Assembly (NCBI GenBank): GCA_963826515.1
Contig: CAWGXI010000002.1
Coordinates: 558,001 to 622,000 of the forward strand
DNA: 64,000 bases
Reading direction: 5' to 3'
Source of the DNA: DATFVJ01 sp963826515
Lineage (GTDB): Bacteria > Actinomycetota > Actinomycetes > Streptosporangiales > Streptosporangiaceae
In this document: positions 24,855-33,524 of the stretch, piece by piece
How the letters are laid out: every line of letters starts with the position of its first letter
Numbering within the stretch: the stretch's first letter is position 1
Position numbers and translations under genes: made by a program
The notes under the pieces: model-generated
Database searches by the model: none
The model's input: the letters and a program-made list of their open reading frames with translations, nothing else
Told to the model about the DNA's origin: nothing

Positions 24855-26026
24855 ATGAGCCAGCAGCGGAAGATCCGGGTTGCCGTCGTTTTCGGGGGCC
24901 GCAGTGCCGAGCATGCCGTGTCGTGCGTGAGTGCAGGAAATGTGCTCGGTGCAATCGACACAGCCAAATACGAGGTGATACCGATCGGGATCACCCAGCC
25001 GGCCAGTGGGTGCTGACGGACGCCGACCCGGCCCGGCTCGCCATCGCCGAGGGCCGGCTTCCTTCCGTGGAGTCGCTGCCGTCACCGGCCTCGGCCGCAC
25101 CTGCGGCCAGCGACGACACCGTACGACCCGGGGCGGGCACCGGCCTCGTGGTGACCGGACCAGGACAGGTACCACAGGCCCTCGCCGACGTCGATGTCGT
25201 GCTGCCACTGCTGCACGGCGCCTACGGTGAGGACGGCACCATCCAGGGGCTGCTCGAACTCGCAGGTATCCGCTATGCAGGCGCCGGGGTCTTTGCCAGC
25301 GCGGCCGGCATGGACAAGGAGTACATGAAACTAATCTTCAAAGCCCGTGGCCTACCGCTCGGGCCCTACGTCGTTGTCCACGACAGAGACTGGGGCCAGG
25401 CGGCTGACGCCAGCACCGGCCCTACGGCCGCGGTCAGGCGCAAACGCGTCCTCGACGAGATATCCGAACTGGGCTGGCCCGTGTTCGTCAAGCCCGCGCG
25501 GGGCGGATCGAGCATCGGCATCTCAACGGCCTCCGACGTCGCCGGACTGCATGAGGCGATAGAAGCTGCGCGCGAGCATGACCCGAAGGTGCTGGTGGAA
25601 GCGGCCATAGCGGGGCTCGAAGTCGAATGCGGGGTGCTTGAGGGCATCGAGGGCGGGCCGCCGGACACAAGCGTGCCCGGCCAGGTCCAGGTGGGGGGCG
25701 GCGAGGAGTTCTACGACTTCGAGGCCAAGTACCTCGACAATGCCACCAGCATGGTGATCCCCGCCCCGATCCCCGCGGAGCACAGCCGGGAAGTACGGCG
25801 GCTCGCTGCCGCCGCCTTCGACGCGTTGTCCTGCGAAGGGCTGGCCCGGGTGGATTTCTTCTACACGACGGACGGCAGGGTGCTGGTCAACGAGATCAAC
25901 ACCATGCCCGGTATCACGCCCGGCTCGGGCTTTCCGCTCATGTGGGCGGCGACCGGCGTACCCCTCACGGAACTCATCGACCGGATCCTGCAGGCCACGC
26001 TGCGGCGTCCGGTTGGACTGCGCTGA
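24855..26026 (+). CDS. ddl: D-alanine--D-alanine ligase, apparent 1-nt frameshift
   Basis: Makes D-Ala-D-Ala for peptidoglycan. The true N-terminus (MSQQRKIRVAVVFGGRSAEH) starts at 24855 with GAGGAGG upstream, but this frame stops at 25014. The rest (GQWVLTDADP onward, with LLHGAYGEDGTIQG, FVKPARGGSSIGIS and EINTMPGITPGS) continues in another frame. One missing base within about 24991-25000 (around CACCCAG) would restore a normal protein of about 390 residues. As ddl is normally essential, a sequencing error or a second copy elsewhere is as likely as a true pseudogene. Confidence 0.9.
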
Positions 26027-26055
26027 GCCGCCGGCAGGGGCGGAGGGGCAGGGCG

Positions 26056-26271
26056 GTGCGGGCGTTGCAAGCCACGGTGCGAAGCTACGACGCGCTGAAC
26101 CGATCGGGGACAGCCTTCCTCGACGACGGAACCATTGTGCCGTTCGGCAGGATCGCGTTCGACGCGGGCGGTCTACGGTTGCTGCGAGCCGGTCAGCGCG
26201 TGACCATGTCGGCGGACAGCGCCGGTCAGGTCACGGCCATTACGCTGGTGACTTTGCCATTGCCGGGATAG
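26056..26271 (+). CDS. Small cold-shock-like (OB-fold) protein
   Basis: 71 residues from the GTG at 26056, which has GGAGGGG 7-8 bases upstream. The pattern ATVRSYDALNRSGTAFLDDGT resembles the first strands of a cold-shock domain (xGxGFIxxDDG), followed by VPFGRIAFDAGGLRLLRAGQRVTM. The RNA-binding aromatic RNP motifs are absent, so nucleic acid binding is uncertain. Known to me as a small actinobacterial protein near ddl; function unassigned. Confidence 0.72.
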   Translation: MRALQATVRSYDALNRSGTAFLDDGTIVPFGRIAFDAGGLRLLRAGQRVTMSADSAGQVTAITLVTLPLPG

Positions 26272-26290
26272 GTACCCGGCGAATTGCGCT

Positions 26291-26407
26291 CTGCTGTTGT
26301 GACCTGCTGTTGTGACCTGCTGTTGTGACCTGCTGTTGTGACCTGCTGTTGTGACCTGCTGTTGTGACCTGCTGTTGTGACCTGCTGTTGTGACCTGCTC
26401 TTGTGAG
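26291..26407. repeat. 13-bp minisatellite, 9 copies
   Basis: Eight identical CTGCTGTTGTGAC units plus one variant (CTGCTCTTGTGAG) between the convergent cold-shock-like gene and hup. Confidence 0.95.
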
Positions 26408-26416
26408 CTGAGATGT

Positions 26417-26462
26417 GGCTGAGCGGCGCACGGAGGCTCAAGCCTGCAGGCGCCGCCCAGCC
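26417..26462 (-). terminator. Probable terminator of hup
   Basis: GGCTGAGCGGCG (26417-26428) pairs with CGCCGCCCAGCC (26451-26462), 11 of 12 positions, with an inner AGGCT/AGCCT stem in the loop. It lies 20 bases after the hup stop codon. Confidence 0.65.
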
Positions 26463-26481
26463 AACTGATCGAACGCCGCGA

Positions 26482-26790
26482 CTACTTCTTCTTCGCGGTC
26501 CTTGCAGTTGCTTTCTTCTGGCCGTTCACCATGGCTTTGAAGTCCGCGCCAGGCCGGAACTTGGGCACCGATGACTTCGGCACCTTGATGGCCGCCCCGG
26601 TGGCTGGGTTACGGGCTGTCCGCGCGGGACGCAAGGTCTTCTCGAAGACGCCGAACCCTGTAATCGCCACCTTGTCGCCCTTGGCCACTGTCGCCTGAAT
26701 AGTGTCAAGCACAGCATTCACGGCATCGGTTGCGGTCTTCTTGTCCCCCAAGCGGCCGGAGATCGCGTCGATCAGGTCACGCTTGTTCAT
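26482..26790 (-). CDS. hup: HU family DNA-binding protein
   Basis: Nucleoid-associated protein, 102 residues. Starts MNKRDLIDAISGRLG; the DNA-binding arm contains GFGVFEKTLRPARTARNPATG and PKFRPGADFK. The short Lys/Ala tail (KKATARTAKKK) is far shorter than the histone-like tail of mycobacterial HupB, matching a HupA-type protein. GGAGGAG lies 6 bases upstream of the ATG. Confidence 0.96.
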   Translation of the reverse strand: MNKRDLIDAISGRLGDKKTATDAVNAVLDTIQATVAKGDKVAITGFGVFEKTLRPARTARNPATGAAIKVPKSSVPKFRPGADFKAMVNGQKKATARTAKKK

Positions 26791-26861
26791 GAGTCACTCC
26801 TCCGATTACCCCCGAGGTCGCGCACGCAACACAGCCGTGCTGGCGACCTCTGACCTGCTAG

Positions 26862-26890
26862 AAATTAGGCTACTTGGCCCCGTCGCACAA
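26862..26890 (-). promoter_or_regulatory. Candidate promoter of hup
   Basis: On the minus strand TTGTGC (26890-26885) and TAATTT (26867-26862) are separated by 17 bases, about 72 bases before the hup start codon. It stands out as AT-rich in a GC-rich region. Sequence match only. Confidence 0.4.
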
Positions 26891-27077
26891 TTACCTGCGG
26901 GCCGAATCCCGGCGTGTCGGCACATCCGGCGTTGATTACGAGACGGGAGGGGCGTGTGGAACTCATGATGCGAACAATTCGGTCTGCCTTCTTATATCGG
27001 TACACCTTCTGCGGGAGGCCACCGCAGGCGGCTCCCGGGGGAGCGCAGGCGCCTGATGGCTTCCGCTGCCTGGACCG

Positions 27078-27665
27078 CTAGGCGGTCAACGGCAGCCACG
27101 CGGGGCGGCGCCGCTCGAACTCGGTGATCTCATTGGCGTGCCGCAGGGTGAGACCGATGTCGTCGAGGCCCTCCATGAGCCGCCACCTTGTGTAGTCGTC
27201 GATCTCGAATTCAGCTCGAATACCCGCTGCCCGCACTTCGCGTGCCCGCAGATCGACGACGATCTCGGTGCCGGGATCCGCCTCGACGGCATCGTGCAGC
27301 GCCTGCACGATCTCCTCAGGCACCTGTACAGGGAGGAGGCCTGCCTTCGTGGCATTGCCGGCGAAGATGTCACCGAACCGCGGCGCCACGACCACGCGGA
27401 AGCCGTAATCCTGCAGGGCCCACACTGCGTGCTCACGTGAGGACCCGATGCCGAAGTCCGCGCCTGCCAGGACGATCGTCGCCCCGGCGTAGGCGGGGTC
27501 GTTGAGCACGAAGGCCGGATCCTCCCGCCAGGCGGCGAACAGTCCTTCGCCAAAACCAGTTCTGCTGACGCGCTTGAGGTACTCGGCCGGGATGATCTGA
27601 TCGGTGTCCACGTTGCTGCGCCGCAGCGGAAGGGCCCGGCCGGTGTGGGTGCTGAACGGTTCCAT
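27078..27665 (-). CDS. leuD: 3-isopropylmalate dehydratase small subunit
   Basis: Swivelling domain of isopropylmalate isomerase in leucine synthesis. Conserved NVDTDQIIPAEYLKR, GADFGIGSSREHAVWAL and APRFGDIF. 195 residues, the usual length. It follows leuC by 10 bases. The gap beyond it toward hup (26891-27077) has no visible gene. Confidence 0.97.
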   Translation of the reverse strand: MEPFSTHTGRALPLRRSNVDTDQIIPAEYLKRVSRTGFGEGLFAAWREDPAFVLNDPAYAGATIVLAGADFGIGSSREHAVWALQDYGFRVVVAPRFGDIFAGNATKAGLLPVQVPEEIVQALHDAVEADPGTEIVVDLRAREVRAAGIRAEFEIDDYTRWRLMEGLDDIGLTLRHANEITEFERRRPAWLPLTA

Positions 27666-27675
27666 CGAGCTCTCC

Positions 27676-29082
27676 TTACAGTTCGGCTGGGACGGTGAGC
27701 CTGCCGGTCACCGCGGTCGCGGCGGCAACCTGGGGTGACACCAGGTGCGTGCGGCCACCCTTTCCCTGCCTGCCTTCGAAGTTGCGGTTGGAGGTGGAGG
27801 CGCAGCGCTGCCCCGGCGAGAGCTTGTCCGGATTCATGCCGAGGCACATGGAGCAACCCGCGCTGCGCCATTGCGCCCCAGCGGCGGCGAAAATGCTGTC
27901 CAGGCCCTCGCCTTCCGCCGCCTTTTTGACCTCCATTGATCCAGGTACGACCAGCATGCGGACGCCATCAGCGACACGGCGGCCGCGCAGGACTTCAGCG
28001 GCCGCGCGCAGGTCTTCGAGCCGCCCGTTGGTGCAGGAGCCGACGAACACGGTATCTACCGTGATGTCGCGCAGCCGCATGCCTGGCCGCAGGTCCATAT
28101 ATGTCAGGGCACGCTCGGCGGCGGCGCGAAGATCAGGATTCCCGAACGACTCCGGGTGTGGCACGGTGCCGTCAAGCGGACCGGCCTGGCCTGGGTTGGT
28201 CCCCCAGGTGACATATGGCGTCAGCTGGCTCGCGTCGATCTCGACCTCGCGGTCGAAGGTGGCGTCGTCATCGGTTCGCAGCGAGCGCCAGTAGTCGAGT
28301 GCCTCCTGCCAGCCGGCGCCGCGCGGGGCGTGCGGCCGGCCCTCGAGATAGCTGAACGTTGTGTCGTCAGGCGCGACCAAGCCGGCCCGCGCCCCCGCCT
28401 CGATGGACATGTTGCAGACCGTCATCCGGCCTTCCATGGACAACGCCGCGAGGGCGGTGCCCCGGTACTCGATGACGTGGCCTTGGCCGCCACCCGTACC
28501 GATCCTGGCGATGATAGCGAGGATGAGGTCCTTGGCCGTGACGCCGAAAGGCAGGCGGCCGCCGCACGTGACGGCCATCGTCTTGACCCACTTCTGCGGC
28601 AGCGTCTGGGTGGCAAGCACGTGCTCGACCTCACTGGTGCCGATGCCGAAAGCGAGGGCGCCGAACGCTCCGAGCGTGCTGGTGTGCGAGTCGCCGCAGA
28701 CGATAGTCATGCCCGGCAGGGTCAGCCCGAGTTGCGGGCCGATGACATGCACGATCCCCTGGCTTGCATCGCCCATCGGATGCAGCCTGATGCCGAACTC
28801 GGCGCAGTTCTTGCGCAGTGTCTCCACCTGGATACGGGAGACCGGGTCGGCGATAAGGCTTTGCGGGCCCGTCACGCCTTCGGTGGGGACATTGTGGTCC
28901 TCGGTCGCGATGGTGAGGTCGGGGCGCCGCACCTTGCGGCCGGCCAGCCTGAGGCCGTCGAACGCCTGCGGGCTTGTCACCTCATGTGTCAGGTGCAAGT
29001 CGATATAGAGGAGGTCTGGCTCACCTTCAGCGCGCCGCACAAGATGTGCTTCCCAGACCTTCTGCGCGAGTGTCAGGCCCAT
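27676..29082 (-). CDS. leuC: 3-isopropylmalate dehydratase large subunit
   Basis: Aconitase-family subunit carrying the [4Fe-4S] cluster. VCGDSHTSTLGAFG, VFVGSCTNGRLEDLRAAA and AGCSMCLGMNPDKL hold the three cluster cysteines. 468 residues from 29082 (MGLTLAQKVWEAHLV). Divergent from an IclR gene, the arrangement of NdgR and leuCD in Streptomyces, which suggests control by that regulator. Confidence 0.97.
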   Translation of the reverse strand: MGLTLAQKVWEAHLVRRAEGEPDLLYIDLHLTHEVTSPQAFDGLRLAGRKVRRPDLTIATEDHNVPTEGVTGPQSLIADPVSRIQVETLRKNCAEFGIRLHPMGDASQGIVHVIGPQLGLTLPGMTIVCGDSHTSTLGAFGALAFGIGTSEVEHVLATQTLPQKWVKTMAVTCGGRLPFGVTAKDLILAIIARIGTGGGQGHVIEYRGTALAALSMEGRMTVCNMSIEAGARAGLVAPDDTTFSYLEGRPHAPRGAGWQEALDYWRSLRTDDDATFDREVEIDASQLTPYVTWGTNPGQAGPLDGTVPHPESFGNPDLRAAAERALTYMDLRPGMRLRDITVDTVFVGSCTNGRLEDLRAAAEVLRGRRVADGVRMLVVPGSMEVKKAAEGEGLDSIFAAAGAQWRSAGCSMCLGMNPDKLSPGQRCASTSNRNFEGRQGKGGRTHLVSPQVAAATAVTGRLTVPAEL

Positions 29083-29115
29083 TGTCTCGCCCTCCTAGCC
29101 GGCTGCGTCCCGCCC

Positions 29116-29231
29116 GTGCTGTCAGTTCCGTGCTGTCAGTTCCGTGCCGTCAGTTCCGTGCCGTCAGTTCCGTGCTGCTTAGTTCCGAGCTTGTCAGCGC
29201 TGTGCTTGTCAGCGCTGTGCTTGTCAGCGCC
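29116..29231. repeat. Two adjacent minisatellites between leuC and its regulator
   Basis: Four to five 14-15-bp units (GTGCTGTCAGTTCC) are followed directly by three 15-bp units (GTGCTTGTCAGCGCT). Together they take over half of the 215-base divergent promoter region, leaving about 65 bases before the regulator gene and 33 before leuC. Confidence 0.9.
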
Positions 29232-29274
29232 GCGCTTCCCGGCTGTGCGCTTCCCGCCTGTTTGCTTCTCGAAT

Positions 29275-29300
29275 GGCGAGACGGCAGTATTCATTACATG
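29275..29300. promoter_or_regulatory. Possible operator before the IclR gene
   Basis: A weak inverted repeat GAAT-N14-ATTC lies immediately upstream of the regulator's ATG (GGCGAGACGGCAG in its core). Autoregulation is common in IclR/NdgR genes, but the symmetry is short. Confidence 0.25.
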
Positions 29301-30014
29301 GACAACTCTAGCGGAGTCGGGGTCCTGGACAAGACGGTATCCGTGCTCGACGCCCTCGAATCCGGCCCTTCCTCGCTCGCGCAGCTTGTGACCGCCACAG
29401 GACTGACGCGGCCGACCGCGCATCGGATTGCGGTCGCGCTCGAGCGCCACCGGCTAGTCGCCAGGGACTCCCGCGGCAGGTTCACGCTCGGTCCCAGGAT
29501 CGCCGAGCTTGCCACCGCCGCAGGCGAGGACAGGCTCCTCGCTGTCGCGCAGCCGGTGCTGAGCCACTTGCGCGACCTGACCGGCGAAAGCGCGCAACTC
29601 TACCGGCGGCAGGCGGACTCCCGGATCTGCGTGGCCGCGGCCGAACGCGCAAGCGGGCTGCGCGACACCGTGCCGGTCGGCGCGGCACTGCCGATGACGG
29701 CCGGCTCGGCGGCGCAGGCGCTTGTCGCCTGGGATGAGCCCGAGCGGCTGCACCGCGGCCTGCGTAGCGCCAGATTCAGCGCCACGACCCTGGCTCAGGT
29801 ACGCAGGCGTGGCTGGGCGGCGAGCGTCGCGGAGCGGGAGCCCGGTGTGGCGTCGGTGTCCGCACCGGTCCGTGGCGCGGGCGGCAAGATCGTAGCGGCG
29901 GTCTCCGTGTCCGGGCCGATCGAGCGGCTGACCCGCTCACCGGGCCGTCTCCACGCGGCAGCCGTCGTTGCGGCCGGCGAGTGGATCACCGAAATGCTCC
30001 GGCGGGCCGGCTGA
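29298..30014 (+). CDS. IclR family transcriptional regulator (NdgR-like)
   Basis: 238 residues from the ATG at 29298 (MDNSSGVGVLDKTVSVLDAL). N-terminal winged helix (SSLAQLVTATGLTRPTAHRIAVALE) and C-terminal IclR effector domain (GESAQLYRRQADSRICVAAAE, VGAALPMTAGSAAQALVAW). Position divergent from leuCD is that of NdgR, the amino-acid-responsive regulator of leucine synthesis. The frame open from 28974 is a shadow of leuC. Confidence 0.92.
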   Translation: MDNSSGVGVLDKTVSVLDALESGPSSLAQLVTATGLTRPTAHRIAVALERHRLVARDSRGRFTLGPRIAELATAAGEDRLLAVAQPVLSHLRDLTGESAQLYRRQADSRICVAAAERASGLRDTVPVGAALPMTAGSAAQALVAWDEPERLHRGLRSARFSATTLAQVRRRGWAASVAEREPGVASVSAPVRGAGGKIVAAVSVSGPIERLTRSPGRLHAAAVVAAGEWITEMLRRAG

Positions 30015-30441
30015 TCCGATCCCGCTCAGGTCTCGTCCGCGGCGATGGCCTCGTCCGCGGCGATGCGGGCCCCCGGCGCAGCGGCGTGCCGATCCCGGCG
30101 ATCAGGTACTACCCGCGGGAAGGTGCTCTGCGAACGCGTGCTGGTCGCGCCTCGCCGGCTGGCCCGGGAGGACGCGTCGGCGCGTCGTTTCGGTCCTGCG
30201 GCCACTACCTGAGCTGGACGTCCTGCATGATCGGGTCGCAGGAACGGAGCTGGCCGGGCAATACTGGTCACTCGGCCGGTGACCGAGGGTCCCGCACCTA
30301 CAGGGGCGTAAGCCTCTATAGCTTCAGCCGCGCTCCGTGCAATGCTCTTGCACGAGTCACGAGGATCGCCTCGAAAGTGGCTGATATGGCTCACCCACCG
30401 AGCCTTTAGGTTCTCCCTAAATGATCGTCGAGGTCCCACAA
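30015..30441. other. Intergenic, no gene recognised
   Basis: No conserved reading frame and no tRNA cloverleaf could be found, although tRNA genes often follow this regulator in other actinomycetes. A 16-bp direct repeat (CTCGTCCGCGGCGATG) occurs twice around 30031-30065. The right end is the pntAA leader. Confidence 0.5.
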
Positions 30442-31608
30442 GTGAAGGTAGCTGTCGTCAAGGAGAATGCGCCAGGCGAGCGGCGTGTGGCTCTGGTGCC
30501 TGACTCAATCCACAGGCTCGCCCAGGCAGGTCTCGATGTCCTCGTGGAGCAGGGCGCCGGAGACGCCGCCTTCTTTCCCGACCATCTCTATGCCGAGGCT
30601 GGCGCCCGCATCGTCAGCCATCAGGAACTGCTGTCGCAAGGCGACATCTTGCTCATGGTGGGCAGGCCCGACGCCAAGGACCTGAGTTCACTCAGGTCCG
30701 GGCAGGCGCTCATCGGGATACTGCAGCCGCTCACGGAGCCCGAGCTGGTACGCCAGCTCGCGGCCGCCGGAGTGACGGCCATGAGCCTGGACAGCATCCC
30801 AAGAACAGTGCCCGCGGCCCAGAGCATGGACGTGCTGACGTCGCAGGCTAACGTCGCTGGTTACAAGGCCGTGCTTGTCGCGTCCGGGACGTTCGCCCGC
30901 TACTTCCCTATGCTCATCACCGCGGCCGGCACCGCCCGGCCGGCCCAGGTGCTCGTACTCGGCGCGGGGGTCGCGGGCCTCCAAGCGATCGGAACCGCAC
31001 ACCGCCTCGGCGCCGTTGTGTCCGCCTACGACGTGCGGCCGGCATCCAAGGGTGAGGTCGAATCGCTTGGCGCGAGCTTCCTCACAGTCGGCGGGGTCGC
31101 GGACGGGGCCGCCGCCACCGGTTACGCGCGGGCCCTCACCGACACGGAGCAGCGCGCGCAGCAGGAGGAACTGAATGCGCACATCGCGCGCCACGATGTC
31201 GTCATCACCACCGCCCAGGTCCCAGGCAGACGGCCGCCCCTGCTGGTGACCGCTCAGGCGATCAAGGACATGAAGCCAGGTTCGGTGATCGTCGATCTCG
31301 GGTCCGGACCGCTCGGCGGGAACGTGGAGCTCTCTGAACCCGAAGAAACGATCACCACAGAGAACGGGGTCACCATCATCGGAGCTGGGAACCTGCCCGC
31401 CACGATGCCTACCGCCGCCTCGGCCGCGTTCGGCAGGAACGTCAGTGCGCTGCTCACCTACATGGTGCACGACGGCGTGCTTGGCATCGACCCTGACGAC
31501 AAGATCCACGCTGGTGTCGTCATCACCCACGCGGGCAAGGTGATCCATCCCGCCGTGGCAGAACTACTCGATCCCGCACCTGCCGCCGGAGGTCCGCCCG
31601 ATGAGTGA
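30442..31608 (+). CDS. pntAA: NAD(P) transhydrogenase alpha subunit part 1 (NAD-binding domain I)
   Basis: Soluble NAD(H)-binding domain of the proton-translocating transhydrogenase. KVAVVKENAPGERRVALVPD at the N-terminus, the RQ-loop region, VLVLGAGVAGLQAIGTAHRLG (Rossmann) followed by SAYDVRP, and GSVIVDLGSG. The GTG at 30442 is preceded by GAGG 8-9 bases upstream; the ATG at 30421 has no ribosome site. It overlaps the next gene by 8 bases. Confidence 0.95.
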   Translation: MKVAVVKENAPGERRVALVPDSIHRLAQAGLDVLVEQGAGDAAFFPDHLYAEAGARIVSHQELLSQGDILLMVGRPDAKDLSSLRSGQALIGILQPLTEPELVRQLAAAGVTAMSLDSIPRTVPAAQSMDVLTSQANVAGYKAVLVASGTFARYFPMLITAAGTARPAQVLVLGAGVAGLQAIGTAHRLGAVVSAYDVRPASKGEVESLGASFLTVGGVADGAAATGYARALTDTEQRAQQEELNAHIARHDVVITTAQVPGRRPPLLVTAQAIKDMKPGSVIVDLGSGPLGGNVELSEPEETITTENGVTIIGAGNLPATMPTAASAAFGRNVSALLTYMVHDGVLGIDPDDKIHAGVVITHAGKVIHPAVAELLDPAPAAGGPPDE

Positions 31609-31975
31609 GAGCCTGCTCGCCGACATCACCATCTTCGTACTGAGCCTGCTTGTGGGTTTCGAGGTCATAAGCAAGGTGCCGTCGATGCTCCATACGCCGC
31701 TGATGTCCGCCGCGAACTCGATTCACGGCATCGTGCTGGCCGGCGCCATGCTCATCGCCGTGACCGCGAACAACGCGCTCGGCTACGTGCTTGCCTTTGT
31801 CGCCTCGGCGTTCGCGGCTGCCAACGTCATGGGCGGCTACGTTGTCACCGGCCGGATGCTGAAGATGTTCCGCAAACGCCCTGAACTGTCCGACGCGGCC
31901 GCACCGGCGGCCGGTGCGGTGGGCAACGGTCAGGTTAGCGCGAGCGGCCAGGTGACCAAGGGCGGCACGTCATGA
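31601..31975 (+). CDS. pntAB: NAD(P) transhydrogenase alpha subunit part 2 (membrane)
   Basis: 124 residues with three membrane helices (ITIFVLSLLVGFEVISKV, HGIVLAGAMLIAVTA, YVLAFVASAFAAANVMGGYVV), the C-terminal membrane half of the alpha subunit, as usual in three-gene transhydrogenases. PSMLHTPLMSAANSIHGIV is the conserved N-terminal segment. ATGA overlap with pntB. Confidence 0.95.
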   Translation: MSESLLADITIFVLSLLVGFEVISKVPSMLHTPLMSAANSIHGIVLAGAMLIAVTANNALGYVLAFVASAFAAANVMGGYVVTGRMLKMFRKRPELSDAAAPAAGAVGNGQVSASGQVTKGGTS

Positions 31976-33450
31976 CCGCGTCCGACACCCTCGTCCGGCT
32001 GAATGCGGCCGACATCGTCGTCCGGCTCAGCGCGTTCGATACCGTCATCTACCTGATCTATATCGCCGCGGCGGCTTGCTTCGTCCTCGGTCTGCACCTG
32101 ATGAACTCGCCGGTGACCGCGCGGCGGGGCAACCAGCTCTCAGCGGCCGGCATGATCGCCGCGATCGCGGCGACCTTCGCACAGCTGATACATCACCATG
32201 CCACGATCACTGCCACGGGGTGGATCGTGGTGCTCGCCGGGATGGTAGTCGGATCGGCCGCCGGGCTGTACAGCGCCCGCACCGTGAAGATGACGGCAAT
32301 TCCGCAGCTGGTGAGCCTCTTCAACGCGGTCGGTGGCGGCGCCGCGGCCATCTTGGCGATAAACGACTTCGTCAAGCTCGCCACCGCGCCAGGGTCGCCG
32401 AGCGTGGCGGGGACGGTGGCGGTGGCCACCGCCCTTGACGTCCTCATCGGCGCGGTGACCTTCACCGGCTCGCTGATCGCCGCCGGCAAGCTGCAAGGCG
32501 TCATGAGCGGCGCGCCGATCTCGTATCCCGGATCACGGGTGGTCAACGCGTTGCTGGCCGTCGTCATGGTCGGCTCGGCCGTCTGGCTGATGACCGGGAC
32601 AGGAAACATCGCGGTCCTGGTCGTTCTCCTGCTGGCCGCCTGCGGATTCGGCGTGACCATGGTGCTGCCGATCGGCGGCGCCGACATGCCAGTGGTCATC
32701 TCGCTGCTGAACGCCTTCACCGGCACGGCCGTCGCGATGGCCGGTTTCGTCATCAACAACCCGGTGCTCATCACGGCCGGTGCCCTGGTCGGCGCATCAG
32801 GAAGCATCCTGACCAAACTGATGGCCGACGCAATGAACCGCTCGATCCCCAACATCATCATTGGCGGCTTCGGTACGGGTGACATTGCCGCCGGGGCCGC
32901 GGTGGGCGCCGGAGCGGGCGTTCGGACGGTCGACGCCGACGATGCTGCCATCCAGCTGGCTTACGCCCAGAAAGTCATCATCGTGCCTGGTTACGGGCTC
33001 GCCGCCGCACAAGCGCAGAACGAGGTGCAGGCGCTCGCGGAGTTGCTCGAGGCAAAGGGCGTGGACGTCAGCTACGCCATCCATCCGGTGGCCGGCCGCA
33101 TGCCTGGGCACATGAACGTGCTTCTTGCCGAGGCCAATGTCCCGTACTCGCAGCTCAAGGAGATGGATGAGATCAACCCGGAGTTTCCGCGGGCCGACGT
33201 GGCACTGGTGATCGGCGCCAACGACGTGACGAACCCGGCCGCACGACGTCCGGGCAACCTCATTTCCGGCATGCCGATCCTCGACGTGGACGAGGCCAAG
33301 GCCATCATCGTCGTCAAGCGGTCGATGGGACACGGATACGCCGGACTCGATAACGAGCTCTATTACGACCCCAAGACATGCATGTACTTCGCGGACGGTA
33401 AGAGAGCCCTGACGGAGATGGCGGCGGCGGTCAAGACCCTCGTCGGCTAG
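31972..33450 (+). CDS. pntB: NAD(P) transhydrogenase beta subunit
   Basis: 492 residues: about eight to nine membrane helices forming the proton channel, with His and Asn residues, then the NADP(H)-binding domain III (VIIVPGYGLAAAQAQNEVQAL, HPVAGRMPGHMNVLLAEANV, VIGANDVTNPAA, IIVVKRSMGHGYAG). Uses the proton gradient to make NADPH from NADH. Its TAG stop (33448-33450) lies in the CTAG that begins a repeat element. Confidence 0.96.
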   Translation: MTASDTLVRLNAADIVVRLSAFDTVIYLIYIAAAACFVLGLHLMNSPVTARRGNQLSAAGMIAAIAATFAQLIHHHATITATGWIVVLAGMVVGSAAGLYSARTVKMTAIPQLVSLFNAVGGGAAAILAINDFVKLATAPGSPSVAGTVAVATALDVLIGAVTFTGSLIAAGKLQGVMSGAPISYPGSRVVNALLAVVMVGSAVWLMTGTGNIAVLVVLLLAACGFGVTMVLPIGGADMPVVISLLNAFTGTAVAMAGFVINNPVLITAGALVGASGSILTKLMADAMNRSIPNIIIGGFGTGDIAAGAAVGAGAGVRTVDADDAAIQLAYAQKVIIVPGYGLAAAQAQNEVQALAELLEAKGVDVSYAIHPVAGRMPGHMNVLLAEANVPYSQLKEMDEINPEFPRADVALVIGANDVTNPAARRPGNLISGMPILDVDEAKAIIVVKRSMGHGYAGLDNELYYDPKTCMYFADGKRALTEMAAAVKTLVG

Positions 33451-33524
33451 GGCGTGTCCCGCAGATCCTTGGCGGCGCGGATCGGCGCCCAGACGACGGC
33501 ATCCACCGGGATCTGCGCCCTAGG
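33447..33524. mobile_element. Short derivative of the GGGCGTGTCCCGTAGATC repeat between convergent genes
   Basis: The left end CTAGGGCGTGTCCCGCAGATCC is the family terminus; the right end GGATCTGCGCCCTAG is a shortened inverted copy. The two outer CTAG tetranucleotides supply the TAG stop of pntB (33448-33450) and, on the other strand, the TAG stop of the VIT gene (33522-33520). Likely a bidirectional terminator. Confidence 0.8.

Noticed and set aside
29981..30439. Frames of 137-142 codons on both strands between IclR and pntAA
   Set aside because: Low-complexity composition, no ribosome sites, no conserved pattern.
30015..30441. tRNA gene after the IclR regulator
   Set aside because: tRNA genes are common at this place in actinomycetes, but no cloverleaf, TTCGA arm or acceptor pairing could be found.
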